Positions 1 through 7,917 of a DNA stretch of 39,954 bases are shown here, in pieces. The translations under genes were made by a program, and so were the position numbers. Location of the stretch: the NCBI GenBank assembly GCA_023402175.1, contig JAEXCN010000450.1, positions 1 to 39,954 on the forward strand, given 5' to 3'. This stretch comes from Pseudomonadota bacterium. Lineage in GTDB: Bacteria > Myxococcota_A > Polyangia > Polyangiales > Polyangiaceae. A model generated the notes under the pieces. It worked only from the letters and a program-made list of their open reading frames with translations, was not told where the DNA came from and ran no database searches. How positions within the stretch are numbered: position 1 is the stretch's first letter; every line of letters begins with the position of its first letter.

Positions 1-1169
1 AGCCAGAACCACTCGGTGCCCGAGCCGCCCATGACGCTGAGCCACGTGCCTGCCATCGAGCCGATGACGACGACGAGCAGCGCGCCGAAGAGGACGTTGA
101 CGCCGAGGCGCTGGTACTTCGGCTCGACGCCGACCGACGGTCCCACGTAGAGCCCGGTCGCGAGCCATGCCGTTGCAATCCAGAAGATCCCGAGCTGCAG
201 GTGCCACGTCCGCGTGACGGTGTACGGCAGGATCTGGTCGAGCGGGATGCCGTAGAAGCCGGAGCCTTCGACGCCGTAGTGCGCGGTGACGACGCCGAGC
301 AGGATCTGCACGAGGAGCAGCGCTCCGGCGACCCAGAAGTACTTCATCACGGCGCGCTGCGAAGGCGTCACCGGCGCGGTGAGCAGAGGATCGTTTGCGG
401 GCGGATCGACGATGCCGCTGTCTTCCTCGCGCTTCCGCACCGCATGCCAGGTCGCCATCGCGCCGATGCCCGCGAGGAGCATGATGATGCTCACGCCGGT
501 CCACACGACCGTGTCGCCGGTCGGCGTGTTGCCGACGAGCGGCTCGTGCGGCCAGTTGTTCGTGTACGAGACGTTGTCGCCGGGCCTGTTCGCGGCCGCC
601 GCCCACGAGCTCCAGAAGAAGAACGCCGCGAGCTGTCGGACGTGCTCGGGAGACGTCAACGTGCCCTTGCGGATCGCGTATTCAGAACGTCCTTCGGCGA
701 AGACGCTCTCGTAATGAGCGACGTTCGCGTCGAACGCGGCCGCGCGTTCGGGATCGATCGTCAGCGTGCGCGAGGCGTCGTCGTAGCGATTCTCCTTCGT
801 GCGATCGCGCAGGCGCGCGGTCAACGGCGCCTTCTGCTCCGGCGTGAGCTCGGCGAAGGCGAGGCCGTGCGCTTCGTTCGCCCAGCGATCGAGGATGAAG
901 AGCGATTCACGATGGAGCCAATCGGCTGTCCAGTCCGGCGCGACGTAGCTTCCGTGGCCCCAGATGGAGCCCATCTCCATGCCGCCGCGTGACTGCCAGA
1001 CGTTTTGGCCGGCGAGGATCTCGCCCGAGCTCACGACCTCGCGCCCGTCGGTCGTCACCACGCGCTCCGGGATCGGCGGCGCCGACTGATAGATGCGGAC
1101 GCCTGTGAAACCGAGCACCGCGAACGAGGCCACGATCACGAACAGGAAGCCGAGCCAGTACCTACGCAT
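1..1169 (-). CDS. norB: Quinol-dependent nitric oxide reductase, large subunit (partial)
   Basis: Single-subunit quinol-type NO reductase (2 NO to N2O), an inner-membrane haem-copper-oxidase relative. Reading leftward from ATG at 1169, about 389 residues are present and the 3' end is cut by the window edge. The N-terminus is a membrane anchor (residues about 5-25). A periplasmic domain follows with the family hallmark GQNVWQSRGGMEMGSIWGHG and then DWTADWLHRE, characteristic of the qNOR N-terminal cytochrome-like domain that lacks haem c. After that come a helix with YTNNWPHEPL before it and further membrane segments with TRTWHLQLGIFWIATAWLATG, including an early haem-ligand-type His. The catalytic FeB histidines lie beyond the edge. 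It diverges from a hemerythrin/NnrS operon, which fits NO detoxification or denitrification. The gene is not in any large annotated-style ORF because it runs off the window; family assignment is secure. Confidence 0.93.
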   Translation of the reverse strand, partial: MRRYWLGFLFVIVASFAVLGFTGVRIYQSAPPIPERVVTTDGREVVSSGEILAGQNVWQSRGGMEMGSIWGHGSYVAPDWTADWLHRESLFILDRWANEAHGLAFAELTPEQKAPLTARLRDRTKENRYDDASRTLTIDPERAAAFDANVAHYESVFAEGRSEYAIRKGTLTSPEHVRQLAAFFFWSSWAAAANRPGDNVSYTNNWPHEPLVGNTPTGDTVVWTGVSIIMLLAGIGAMATWHAVRKREEDSGIVDPPANDPLLTAPVTPSQRAVMKYFWVAGALLLVQILLGVVTAHYGVEGSGFYGIPLDQILPYTVTRTWHLQLGIFWIATAWLATGLYVGPSVGVEPKYQRLGVNVLFGALLVVVIGSMAGTWLSVMGGSGTEWFW

Positions 1170-1545
1170 GAGTGCTCCTTCCCAATCGCAGGGAATGCCG
1201 TCGCGACCGGGACAGCAGGATGCGTGCCTCGGCCCTACGGCCTTCCGCCGCGCGATCGCGAAGGTCACGAGCGCCGGCGGTCGCATCCCGGTCGTCACAA
1301 GCTTGCGAAACGTCAACGGCCGCTTCGCCCGCATCGCCGTGCGTCGATCGTCGTGTCCAATCTCACGTGCGCTCGAGCCGCGTGCAGCTGTGCGCATCGT
1401 GGCAGCGGCGCGATTTGCTCGAGCTACGGGGCGCAAGGACCGCGCACAGGCGCAAGAGGTGCGCGCGTTCCCACGCGTGTGCAGGCGCGATCGCGCGCGA
1501 GAACGGACGATCGCGCTGGCACGTCCCTTGAGTTAGTCGTGGGAC
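1170..1545. other. Divergent intergenic region, norB / hemerythrin
   Basis: These 376 bases separate the divergent starts and must hold both promoters. I see a sigma-54-like element at 1517-1531 toward the hemerythrin gene. Directly before it is an 8-bp inverted repeat (GCGCGATC at 1485-1492, GATCGCGC at 1509-1516). No convincing FNR/DNR-type palindrome was found by eye, and no credible gene. Short ORFs here lack the third-position pattern and homology of the flanking genes. Confidence 0.5.
1517..1531 (+). promoter_or_regulatory. Sigma-54-like -24/-12 promoter
   Basis: TGGCACG, four bases, then TTGA resembles the sigma-54 consensus TGGCACG-N4-TTGC with the GG and TTG elements at the right spacing. 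The -12 C is replaced by A, which is a real weakness. Many NO-responsive genes are activated by NorR, a sigma-54 enhancer-binding protein, so the context is suggestive. If it is real, transcription would begin near 1543, only a few bases before the ATG at 1546. That would imply a near-leaderless message or use of the internal ATG at 1588. Confidence 0.4.
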
Positions 1546-2022
1546 ATGACGTCTGTGACCGAGCACGTGGGGCCGATCGAGCGCTTCATGACCGAGGACC
1601 ACGTGGAGCTCGACCGCCTGCTCTCCGCGTCCGAGAAGCAGGACGGAACGATCGACGACGAGGCGTACCGGCGCTTTCGCGGCGGCCTCCTCCGGCACAT
1701 CGCGATGGAAGAGAAAGTCCTCTTGCCGTTCGCGCGTGCGAAGAACGGAGGGTCACCGCTCGCGGTCGCGACGGAGCTTCGGGACGACCACAGCGAGATC
1801 GCGAAGCTGCTCGTTCGCTCGCCGACGCCGGCGATCGTCGCTGCGTTGAAGGCAATCCTCGGCGAGCACAACAAGATCGAAGAGGGCTCGGGCGGGCTGT
1901 ACGCGACGTGCGACGCGCTCGCGGCGGACGAGGCGGAGCAGATCGTCGCTCGGCTCCGGGCCATGCCCGAAGTCCCGCAAGCGAAGTATTACGATGGCCC
2001 GCTCCATCGGCGGACTGCATAG
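1546..2022 (+). CDS. Hemerythrin HHE-domain protein
   Basis: A 158-residue cytoplasmic four-helix hemerythrin-type protein likely to bind a di-iron centre and interact with NO or O2. Ligand-type motifs appear in order: EDHVELDRLL (about 17-26), RHIAMEEKVLLP (about 50-61), RDDHSEIAKLL (about 78-89) and GEHNKIEEGSGGLY (about 105-118), which is a full HHE pattern. The start at 1546 keeps the first helix intact and has a weak GTGGGA upstream. ATG at 1588 would begin right at the first ligand and fits the sigma-54 site better, so the start is unsettled. NnrS begins 5 bases after the stop and norB diverges upstream, supporting an NO-response role. Confidence 0.88.
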   Translation: MTSVTEHVGPIERFMTEDHVELDRLLSASEKQDGTIDDEAYRRFRGGLLRHIAMEEKVLLPFARAKNGGSPLAVATELRDDHSEIAKLLVRSPTPAIVAALKAILGEHNKIEEGSGGLYATCDALAADEAEQIVARLRAMPEVPQAKYYDGPLHRRTA

Positions 2023-2027
2023 ACATC

Positions 2028-3236
2028 ATGGCTCGTCCACTCCCTCTCGACGGACTTCCGCCCCCCGCAACATCGGCCGTCCGATTCGCGCTCTTCGCGA
2101 AGGGGTTCCGGCCGTTCTTCCTGATGGCTGCGCTGTCGGCGGCGATGATGGTGCCGCTCTGGCTTCTCGTGCTCGCGGGCATCGTCCAGCCCGCAAGCCA
2201 CTTCGATCCCGTCTCCTGGCACGCGCACGAGATGGTGTTCGGCTTCAGCACCGCCGTGATCGCGGGCTTCCTGCTGACGGCGGTCGGAAACTGGACGCAG
2301 CGCGAGACCGCGACCGGCCTCCCGCTCGCCGGCTTGTGCGTGCTCTGGCTGCTCGGACGCGTCGCGATGTTCTCGTCGTTCTTCCGCCCGGGGCTCGTCG
2401 CCGTGCTCGATCTCGCGTTCCTGCCGGCGCTGGCGATCGTCCTCGCGCGCCCGCTGCTGCTCGCGAACAACCGGCGGAACTTCGTGATGCTCGTCGTCCT
2501 CGGAGCTCTCTTCGCGACGAACATCATGACGCATCTCGGCGCGCTCGGTGTCGCGCCCGGCTGGGAGCGCCGCGGCGTCCTCGTGGCCGTCGACATCGTC
2601 GTCGTGCTCATGCTCATCATCGCGGGCCGCGTCGTGCCGATGTTCACGCGCAACGCGACAAAGAGGGAGTGGATCCGTTCGCTGCCCGCGCTCGACGCGC
2701 TCGCGGTCGCGATGATGGCCGTGCTCACGCTGGTCGATGCATTCGCGACGCCTGCGCCGCTCGTCCTCGCGATCCTCTCCGGAGTCACCGCAGCGCTCGC
2801 AGCGGGCCGCGCCGCGCACTGGGGCTCGCGCCATACGCTGAGCGAGCCGCTTCTCTGGATCCTGCATGGCGCGTATTTCTGGATCCCGATCGGGCTCGCC
2901 CTCCGTGCTCTGGGCGCGGCACTTGGCGGCGTCTATCCGCTGATGGCGACGCACGCGATCACGGCGGGGGCCATCGGAGGCCTCACGCTCGGGATGATGG
3001 CGAGGGTCTCTCTCGGGCACACCGGGCGCGCGTTGAAAGCGCCGCGGGCGGTGGCCATCGCGTTCGGGATGATCCTGCTCGGCGCCGCCGTGCGCGTCGC
3101 GGCGCCGCTCGCCCCCGCGCATTACCTCGGATCGCTCACCGTCGCCGGGACGCTGTGGGCCGCCGCGTTCGCGGTCTACGCGCTCGCGTACGCGAAGATC
3201 CTCGTCTCTCCGCGCGTCGACGGCCGCGCCGGTTGA
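2028..3236 (+). CDS. nnrS: NnrS family haem-copper membrane protein
   Basis: A 402-residue integral membrane protein of the NnrS family, known in other bacteria to lessen NO and nitrosative stress. The N-terminal motif FALFAKGFRPFFLMAAL (about 22-38) and the following WHAHEMVFGFSTAVIAGFLLT (His pair near residues 67-69) are family signatures. GRVVPMFTRN (about 204-213) and the ATHAITAGAIGGLTLGMMAR segment near residue 307 contain further conserved His/Arg positions. About twelve hydrophobic helices are visible. ATG at 2028 is 5 bases after the hemerythrin stop with no clear ribosome site, so translation is probably coupled. Reading frame and length match the family. Confidence 0.92.
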   Translation: MARPLPLDGLPPPATSAVRFALFAKGFRPFFLMAALSAAMMVPLWLLVLAGIVQPASHFDPVSWHAHEMVFGFSTAVIAGFLLTAVGNWTQRETATGLPLAGLCVLWLLGRVAMFSSFFRPGLVAVLDLAFLPALAIVLARPLLLANNRRNFVMLVVLGALFATNIMTHLGALGVAPGWERRGVLVAVDIVVVLMLIIAGRVVPMFTRNATKREWIRSLPALDALAVAMMAVLTLVDAFATPAPLVLAILSGVTAALAAGRAAHWGSRHTLSEPLLWILHGAYFWIPIGLALRALGAALGGVYPLMATHAITAGAIGGLTLGMMARVSLGHTGRALKAPRAVAIAFGMILLGAAVRVAAPLAPAHYLGSLTVAGTLWAAAFAVYALAYAKILVSPRVDGRAG

Positions 3237-3344
3237 GGCTCGGGCGCTCGTTGCGCGGTCGCGCAGGGAATGCGCGACGGTCTCACGCAACTCCGTGGAG
3301 GAGCGGAGTCCGCCGATGGCAGGGAGGTTGCTCCGAGGGTTGCG

Positions 3345-3923
3345 ATGTCTTCTCGAGCCATGTCGATGACCATGTCTGCCGAGCTCTCCGATCGATCGTG
3401 CTCCGACGCTCTGCCGTCGTCGATGAGGGCCCTCGAGATCCGCGAGCGCATCGGCCGCGAGCACGCGCTCCTTCGCAGCCTCACGCGTGCGCTCCTCGGA
3501 GCCGCGCGTGCCGCCGAGCAGGACGAGAAGCAGCGCTACGTGATCCGCGAGATCCTCACGCAGCTCATCGCCGAGATCGAGCGGCACTTCGCGTACGAGG
3601 AGAGCGCCGCAGGGCCGCTCCTCCGAGGCGCGGACACGTGGGGGCCGATCTGCGCCGACCGCATGGCGAAGGAGCACGACGAGCAGCGCACGACGCTCCG
3701 GGCGCTTGCCGAAGATGCGCAGGACGGCGTCCGGACGATCGGCGAGCTCGCCGACGAGATCGGCTGGTTCTTCCGCCGCTTCGAGCAGGACATGAACGAC
3801 GAGGAGGACCGCTTTCTCAGCGCGGGAAGGGCCGCATGCGTGGGCATCGCGCGGCACGTGCCGGAGCCCGCTCCGGCGCCGGAGACGGAGAGCAGCTCGG
3901 CGCCGAGAGTTGAGAGCGAGTAG
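3345..3923 (+). CDS. Hemerythrin-like cation-binding protein
   Basis: A 192-residue helical protein, the second hemerythrin-like gene in this module. Ligand-type positions seen are REHALLRSL, ERHFAYEESAAGPLL and KEHDEQRTTL. In the fourth helix the usual His-x3-Glu-Glu is replaced by DMNDEEDRFL, so one canonical His is missing and metal binding may differ from the first copy. The C-terminal 25 residues are rich in Pro, Glu and Ser and look disordered. Start chosen at ATG 3345 because CCGAGGG sits at good spacing; ATGs at 3360, 3366 and 3372 are also possible. It lies 108 bases after nnrS on the same strand and probably belongs to the same regulon. Confidence 0.82.
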   Translation: MSSRAMSMTMSAELSDRSCSDALPSSMRALEIRERIGREHALLRSLTRALLGAARAAEQDEKQRYVIREILTQLIAEIERHFAYEESAAGPLLRGADTWGPICADRMAKEHDEQRTTLRALAEDAQDGVRTIGELADEIGWFFRRFEQDMNDEEDRFLSAGRAACVGIARHVPEPAPAPETESSSAPRVESE

Positions 3924-4138
3924 GTTCGGCGTGTCGAGAGGCCGCGGATTGCCAAGTCGCGCCCCGAACGGAGCACCTACGTCCCACGGCAAGAGCTTCG
4001 AGCCATCTCCATGTCGAGGTTCTTCGGGCTCCGGCGTCCGAGGTCGAGGCCATGCACGTCGGTGCGCCTTGGTCGGGTGCGATGGACGGCGACGCGTGAA
4101 GCGGTAAGGTCGCGAGCGAGCATCGGAGGAAGGAAGGA

Positions 4139-5944
4139 ATGGAGCTCGACGCGGCAGCCGTGCTGGCCGCCCTTCCACACGGAGTGCTCGTCGTCGATCG
4201 AGATGCGAAGCTCCGGTACGCGAATCCGGCGGCGCGCGCGATGCTCGGGCTGTCTCGTTCGGAGGGCGTCGCTTGTCCGCTCTGCGCGTCCGATTCCGTC
4301 GCGGCGGATGGGACGCCGCTCAGCCTGGACCAGGTGCCTGCGCTCGAGGTTCTGCGGACGGGTGAGCCGGCGCACGACGTCGAGCAGGTGGTGCGGCGCA
4401 GCGATGGATCGTGGACGGCGCTCTCCCAGAGCGCGAGCCCGTTCCGCGGCGCGGACGGTGAGCTCGAAGGCGCCGTCGTGTCGCTCACGGACATCACGCA
4501 GCGCGTGTGCGCGCAGGAGCAGCTGCGCCGAGCGGAGGCGAGCTTCCGTAACGTGATTGCCGAGGCTCCGGACGGGATCACGCTCCAGCGCGACCGCACG
4601 CTCGTCCATGCGAACGCGGCAATGCTCGCGATGATGGGCCGGAGCTTGGACGAAGTCGTTGGACACTCCTTGGCCGAGTTCCTCCATCCCGACGACAGGT
4701 CGACGAAGGATGAACGCATCCGGACGGTGCTCGAAGAACGGCGCTCGGTCCCGCTGAAGCGCGAGCGGCTGGTCCGACCCGATGGCAGGCTCGTCGAGAT
4801 CGAGACGGTCGCCATGCCCATCGTCCTCGAGGGCGAGCCGCTGGTGCTCACGATCTCGATCGACGTCTCCGAGCGAAACCGTGGGCGACGAGAGCTCGAA
4901 GGCATTCATGCGAGCATGCTCGACGGTCTCATCGCCTGTGATTCCAGCGGCCACATCACGCATCTGAACGAGGCGCAGGCCCGCCTGATTGGACGCCCCG
5001 GGCTGCGGCTTCACGACAGGACCCTCGAGGAGTACGCCCTCTTCATCGGGCTGCGTCACGGCGACGGCACCACGATGGCTTCCGCCGAGCTTCCGCTTTC
5101 GCGCGCGCTCGCGGGCGAGATCGTGCAAAACGAGGTCTTCTGCTTCCAAGGGTCCGGGGACGACGTATGCGTGCGCGCGAACGCTGCGCCTATCCGTGAC
5201 GAGAGCGGCGCGATCGTCGGAGCGGTCGCCGTCAATCGCGACATCTCGGACATCATCGAGGTCGATCGCATGAGAGATCAGTTCATCAGGGTCGCCGCTC
5301 ACGAGCTGAAGACGCCGATTGCCGTGATGAAGGGCTACGCGGACGTGCTGCTTCGCGCCGGCGACGAGCTCCGAGCCCCGGCGCGGGCCGCGGCCTTCGC
5401 CATCGAAAGGGGCGCTCTCAAGATCGACCGGATCGTCGAAGAGCTGCTCGACATGTCGCTCGTCCATACGGGCCAGTTGAAGCTGCGGTGCGAGCGCGTC
5501 GACCTCGCCGAGCTCGTCGAGGCGGCGACGCAGGGCGTGGCGCTCGCCTCCCCCAAGCATCGGGTGCGCGTGGTCGCGAGCGAGCCTGTGGTCGTCCACG
5601 CGGACCGAGCTCGGGTCGCGCAGGTGCTCTCGAAGCTGCTCGACAACGGCGTCCGCTACTCGCCGCGCGGCGGCGACGTCGACGTCAGCTGCGAGCTGCG
5701 CGGCGACGAGGCGGTGGTCTGCGTGCGCGACGAGGGAATCGGCATTCCTGCCTCGAAGCAGGACCGCTTGTTCGAGCGCTTCTACCGGCCGCATATGGAC
5801 ACGCCGTTCGACTACGGCGGCATGGGGGTCGGGCTGTACATCGCACGCGCGCTCGTGGTGCAGCACGGCGGGAGGATGTGGTTCGACAGCAAGGAAGGGC
5901 GAGGGAGCACGTTTTGCTTCGCGCTGCCGGTACAGCCCCGATGA
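4139..5944 (+). CDS. PAS-domain sensor histidine kinase
   Basis: A 601-residue soluble sensor kinase without membrane segments. There are three PAS modules (about 6-120, 130-245 and 252-372), each ending in a typical connector such as LTDITQR, TISIDVSER and VNRDISD. HisKA follows with phospho-acceptor His388 in AAHELKTPIAVMKGYADVLL, then HATPase_c with N503 (LLDNGVRYSP), the DEGIGIP loop (531-537) and the GMGVGLYIA G2 box. The first PAS holds two Cys in CPLCASD (about 46-52), which could bind metal or a thiol ligand; that is inference. A strong GGAGGAAGGAAGG ribosome site precedes ATG 4139. The stop overlaps the start of the response regulator by ATGA, making a translationally coupled two-component pair. 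Confidence 0.93.
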   Translation: MELDAAAVLAALPHGVLVVDRDAKLRYANPAARAMLGLSRSEGVACPLCASDSVAADGTPLSLDQVPALEVLRTGEPAHDVEQVVRRSDGSWTALSQSASPFRGADGELEGAVVSLTDITQRVCAQEQLRRAEASFRNVIAEAPDGITLQRDRTLVHANAAMLAMMGRSLDEVVGHSLAEFLHPDDRSTKDERIRTVLEERRSVPLKRERLVRPDGRLVEIETVAMPIVLEGEPLVLTISIDVSERNRGRRELEGIHASMLDGLIACDSSGHITHLNEAQARLIGRPGLRLHDRTLEEYALFIGLRHGDGTTMASAELPLSRALAGEIVQNEVFCFQGSGDDVCVRANAAPIRDESGAIVGAVAVNRDISDIIEVDRMRDQFIRVAAHELKTPIAVMKGYADVLLRAGDELRAPARAAAFAIERGALKIDRIVEELLDMSLVHTGQLKLRCERVDLAELVEAATQGVALASPKHRVRVVASEPVVVHADRARVAQVLSKLLDNGVRYSPRGGDVDVSCELRGDEAVVCVRDEGIGIPASKQDRLFERFYRPHMDTPFDYGGMGVGLYIARALVVQHGGRMWFDSKEGRGSTFCFALPVQPR

Positions 5945-6318
5945 CGACGGTCGAGCCGCGCCGGTCCGTGCTCGTGATCGAAGACGAGGCTGACCTGCGC
6001 ACGCTGATGGAGCTGGTGCTCGAGGGAGGGGGCTACACCGTCCTGACCGCGTCGGACGGCCGCGAGGGGCTCGAGGTGCTCCGGCGAGCTCGACCCGACG
6101 TGATCCTCCTCGACATGAAGATGCCCGTGATGGACGGCTGGGAGTTCGCGAAACGCTATCGCGAAATGCACGCGGACAGGGCTCCGATCGTGGTGCTCAC
6201 GGCAGCGGCGGACGCGCGCGCACGAGCAGAGGAGATCGGCGCGGTCAAATCGCTGGGCAAGCCCGTCGAGCTCGACGAGCTCTTCGCCACGATTCGCGAC
6301 GCGATGTCGTTGCGGTGA
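5941..6318 (+). CDS. Single-domain response regulator
   Basis: A 125-residue stand-alone receiver. Acidic pocket E14-D15, phospho-acceptor Asp58 in LLDMKMPVMDG, switch Thr87 (VVLTAAAD) and Lys107 (GKPVE) are all present. There is no DNA-binding or enzymatic output domain, so it works by protein contact or as a phosphorelay intermediate, as in CheY- or Spo0F-type proteins. ATG 5941 overlaps the kinase stop (ATGA), so its cognate kinase is almost certainly the preceding gene. Its target is not in the visible neighbourhood. Confidence 0.93.
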   Translation: MTTVEPRRSVLVIEDEADLRTLMELVLEGGGYTVLTASDGREGLEVLRRARPDVILLDMKMPVMDGWEFAKRYREMHADRAPIVVLTAAADARARAEEIGAVKSLGKPVELDELFATIRDAMSLR

Positions 6319-6354
6319 GGCGCGGCCTCGGACGTGGCGCCGCCCCGCATCTCA

Positions 6355-6663
6355 TCACGTGCGGCGCCGCCGCAGAAGGGGCGCTTCCTTCCGATGCCGG
6401 GGGCTGGACGCTGGCTTCGCCTGGCGCGTTCGTTCGTCGGCGAGATACGGCACGACGTTGACGATCTCGTCCCCGTGCGCGGTGACGGCGTAGACCTGCT
6501 CGAGCGGACCTCCCAGGCAGGGACGGAGCAACGCCTCGAACGCGGCGCACACGCGCATTCGAACGGGTCGATTCTCCGGAAGGACGCTCAGGAGAACGTG
6601 GTCTTCGCTGAAGCCATCGAGGGTCGCAAGGAATTGTCGTAGCACGCGCCGCTCACTCTCCAC
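6355..6663 (-). CDS. Small hypothetical protein
   Basis: A possible 102-residue protein read leftward from GTG at 6663; I do not recognise a family. The middle reads like a genuine folded segment (RQFLATLDGFSEDHVLLSVL, then AFEALLRPCLGGPLEQVY and DEIVNVVPYLADER), and third codon positions are GC-rich in this frame. The C-terminal 20 residues are very basic. There is no signal peptide or membrane helix, and the ribosome site is weak (ACGGGG). It lies 343 bases downstream of the NapC operon on the same strand and could be an orphan or a decayed gene. Confidence 0.35.
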   Translation of the reverse strand: MESERRVLRQFLATLDGFSEDHVLLSVLPENRPVRMRVCAAFEALLRPCLGGPLEQVYAVTAHGDEIVNVVPYLADERTRQAKPASSPRHRKEAPLLRRRRT

Positions 6664-7006
6664 CCCCGTCGAGCCGGTCGCGGGCTCATCGCGCGACGAA
6701 CGGGAACAAGCGAAAACTCCACATGCGCGATCGTGATGCCACCTACGCCCCCCCGGCAGCGATCGCGCGACGTGCCCGCCGTGCCCTGCCGTGGATGTCG
6801 GCACTATCGTCCGAAACTCGATAGCTGTGGATTACAAGCGCGCGTTCGGGTCGACGAACCTTCCTCCTTGCGAAGGTGCCGCCGTGAACTGTGTCCCGGG
6901 AATGGTCACGGAGGTGACCGCCGCGTCACGAGCCCTCGTCGTCGCATGGACGGGTCGCGCGCTCGCCGGAGTGCCTGCATCGCACGCAGCAGGCAGAGCC
7001 TCGCGG
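6664..7006. other. Intergenic stretch with short hairpins
   Basis: These 343 bases hold no convincing gene. Two small inverted repeats are visible: CTATCG (6804-6809) with CGATAG (6819-6824), and GGTCAC (6904-6909) with GTGACC (6914-6919). The second lies about 90 bases beyond the stop of the NapC operon. Neither has a T-tract on either strand, so I do not call a rho-independent terminator. Confidence 0.4.
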
Positions 7007-7255
7007 TCAGTCGCGTTTCGCGGGGCCGCCGCGCAGGCGCCGAACGACGTCCAGGTCGCGCGCAATCGCTACGAGGTAGAGGGCGAACGAGAGCGTCCCG
7101 ATCGCTTGCCCGATCGAAAGGGCGACCAGGACGGTCCACACGTTCGGAACGAGGACCGATGCGGCCATCAGCGGCAGCGCGACGAGGCCGAGCGCACACG
7201 CCGCACGGATGAGCGACTCGTTCGAGATAGCGCGGAGCTTCGCGAGCAGCTTCAC
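7007..7255 (-). CDS. Small two-helix inner-membrane protein
   Basis: An 82-residue protein starting at GTG 7255, whose GTGA overlaps the stop of the NapC-type cytochrome, so the two are translationally coupled. It has two hydrophobic helices (about 18-37, LGLVALPLMAASVLVP, and about 41-66) and a basic C-terminus (RRLRGGPAKRD). No haem motif, no Cys pair and no recognised family. Position suggests an accessory or anchoring subunit for the quinol-oxidising cytochrome. The coding frame is supported by the clean hydrophobic pattern and by the overlap. In one longer reading frame it appears fused to antisense sequence, which is not real. Confidence 0.7.
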   Translation of the reverse strand: MKLLAKLRAISNESLIRAACALGLVALPLMAASVLVPNVWTVLVALSIGQAIGTLSFALYLVAIARDLDVVRRLRGGPAKRD

Positions 7256-7917
7256 GGCGCCACTCCCGCATCGAGCTCCTTGCCGATCTTCGTCACAGGA
7301 TGCGCGTACCCGTGGCAGCCTGGGCTCGCGCAGGAGACGGTGCCGGCGCGGACGCCTTCGAGGGCGGAGGCATGATCGCCGATCGAGAGCCACTTCGGCG
7401 TCGTCGTCGTGTGGCAAAACATGCAGTTCGCATTCGGCAGCGGATGCATGATCCGGATATCGTGTTTCGATTCTTCGAGCGGCATGTCGTGATACTTCGT
7501 CAGGTAGAGATAGACGTGCCGCATGCCGCCCATCTTCGTCAGGACGTACCCGTACATGCCGTAGTCCTTGTGGCACGTGTAGCAATTCTCGCTGCCGAAG
7601 GCCTCGTTGCGGGCGTGGATGGCGGCGAGCGCGTTGCTCTTCGGATCCCTGGAGTCGTTGGCGTGCGGCTCCATCACGTGGCACGAGCCGCAGAAGTTGC
7701 GTGACTGGGTCTCCTTGAAACCGGCGACGTTCGCGGTGCCTGCGGAGATGATCGGAAACACGCCGAGTCCGAGCAGGAGCCAGAGCTTCGTGTTCGTCTT
7801 GTTCTCCGCGTCGAGCCGTGGCCGGCGCACGAGATGCATGGCGAGGATGCCGGCTGCGCCGAGGGCGCTCGCTCCCGACAGCCAGGCGACCCAGTCGATT
7901 CCGTGTCCCGCGCTCAT
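7252..7917 (-). CDS. NapC/NirT-family tetrahaem cytochrome c
   Basis: A 221-residue inner-membrane quinol dehydrogenase of the NapC/NirT/NrfH type. These proteins take electrons from quinol and pass them to periplasmic partners. Two hydrophobic helices are seen: residues about 9-29, and 44-66 (WLLLGLGVFPIISAG), the latter being the usual NapC anchor. Haem sites follow: CGSCH, CYTCH, CMFCH and CASPGCH. The fourth is a CX4CH motif, not the CXXCH expected in NrfH. KDYGMYGYVLTKMGG and HDIRIMHPLPNANC sit between them. AGGAAAG at good spacing supports ATG 7917; Met27 (7839) would remove the extra helix. The start overlaps the divergent beta-barrel gene at a shared CATG. Likely entry point of electrons for the neighbouring cytochromes. 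Confidence 0.85.
   Translation of the reverse strand: MSAGHGIDWVAWLSGASALGAAGILAMHLVRRPRLDAENKTNTKLWLLLGLGVFPIISAGTANVAGFKETQSRNFCGSCHVMEPHANDSRDPKSNALAAIHARNEAFGSENCYTCHKDYGMYGYVLTKMGGMRHVYLYLTKYHDMPLEESKHDIRIMHPLPNANCMFCHTTTTPKWLSIGDHASALEGVRAGTVSCASPGCHGYAHPVTKIGKELDAGVAP

Noticed and set aside
1435..1460. Second sigma-54 promoter toward norB on the minus strand
   Set aside because: TTGC and spacing fit, but the essential GG of the -24 element is missing.
1989..4178. 729-residue minus-strand frame across nnrS and the second hemerythrin
   Set aside because: Low-complexity Arg/Glu/His composition, no domain, antisense to genes with clear motifs.
6804..6919. Rho-independent terminator from the short inverted repeats
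   Set aside because: Stems of six bases with no T-tract on either strand.
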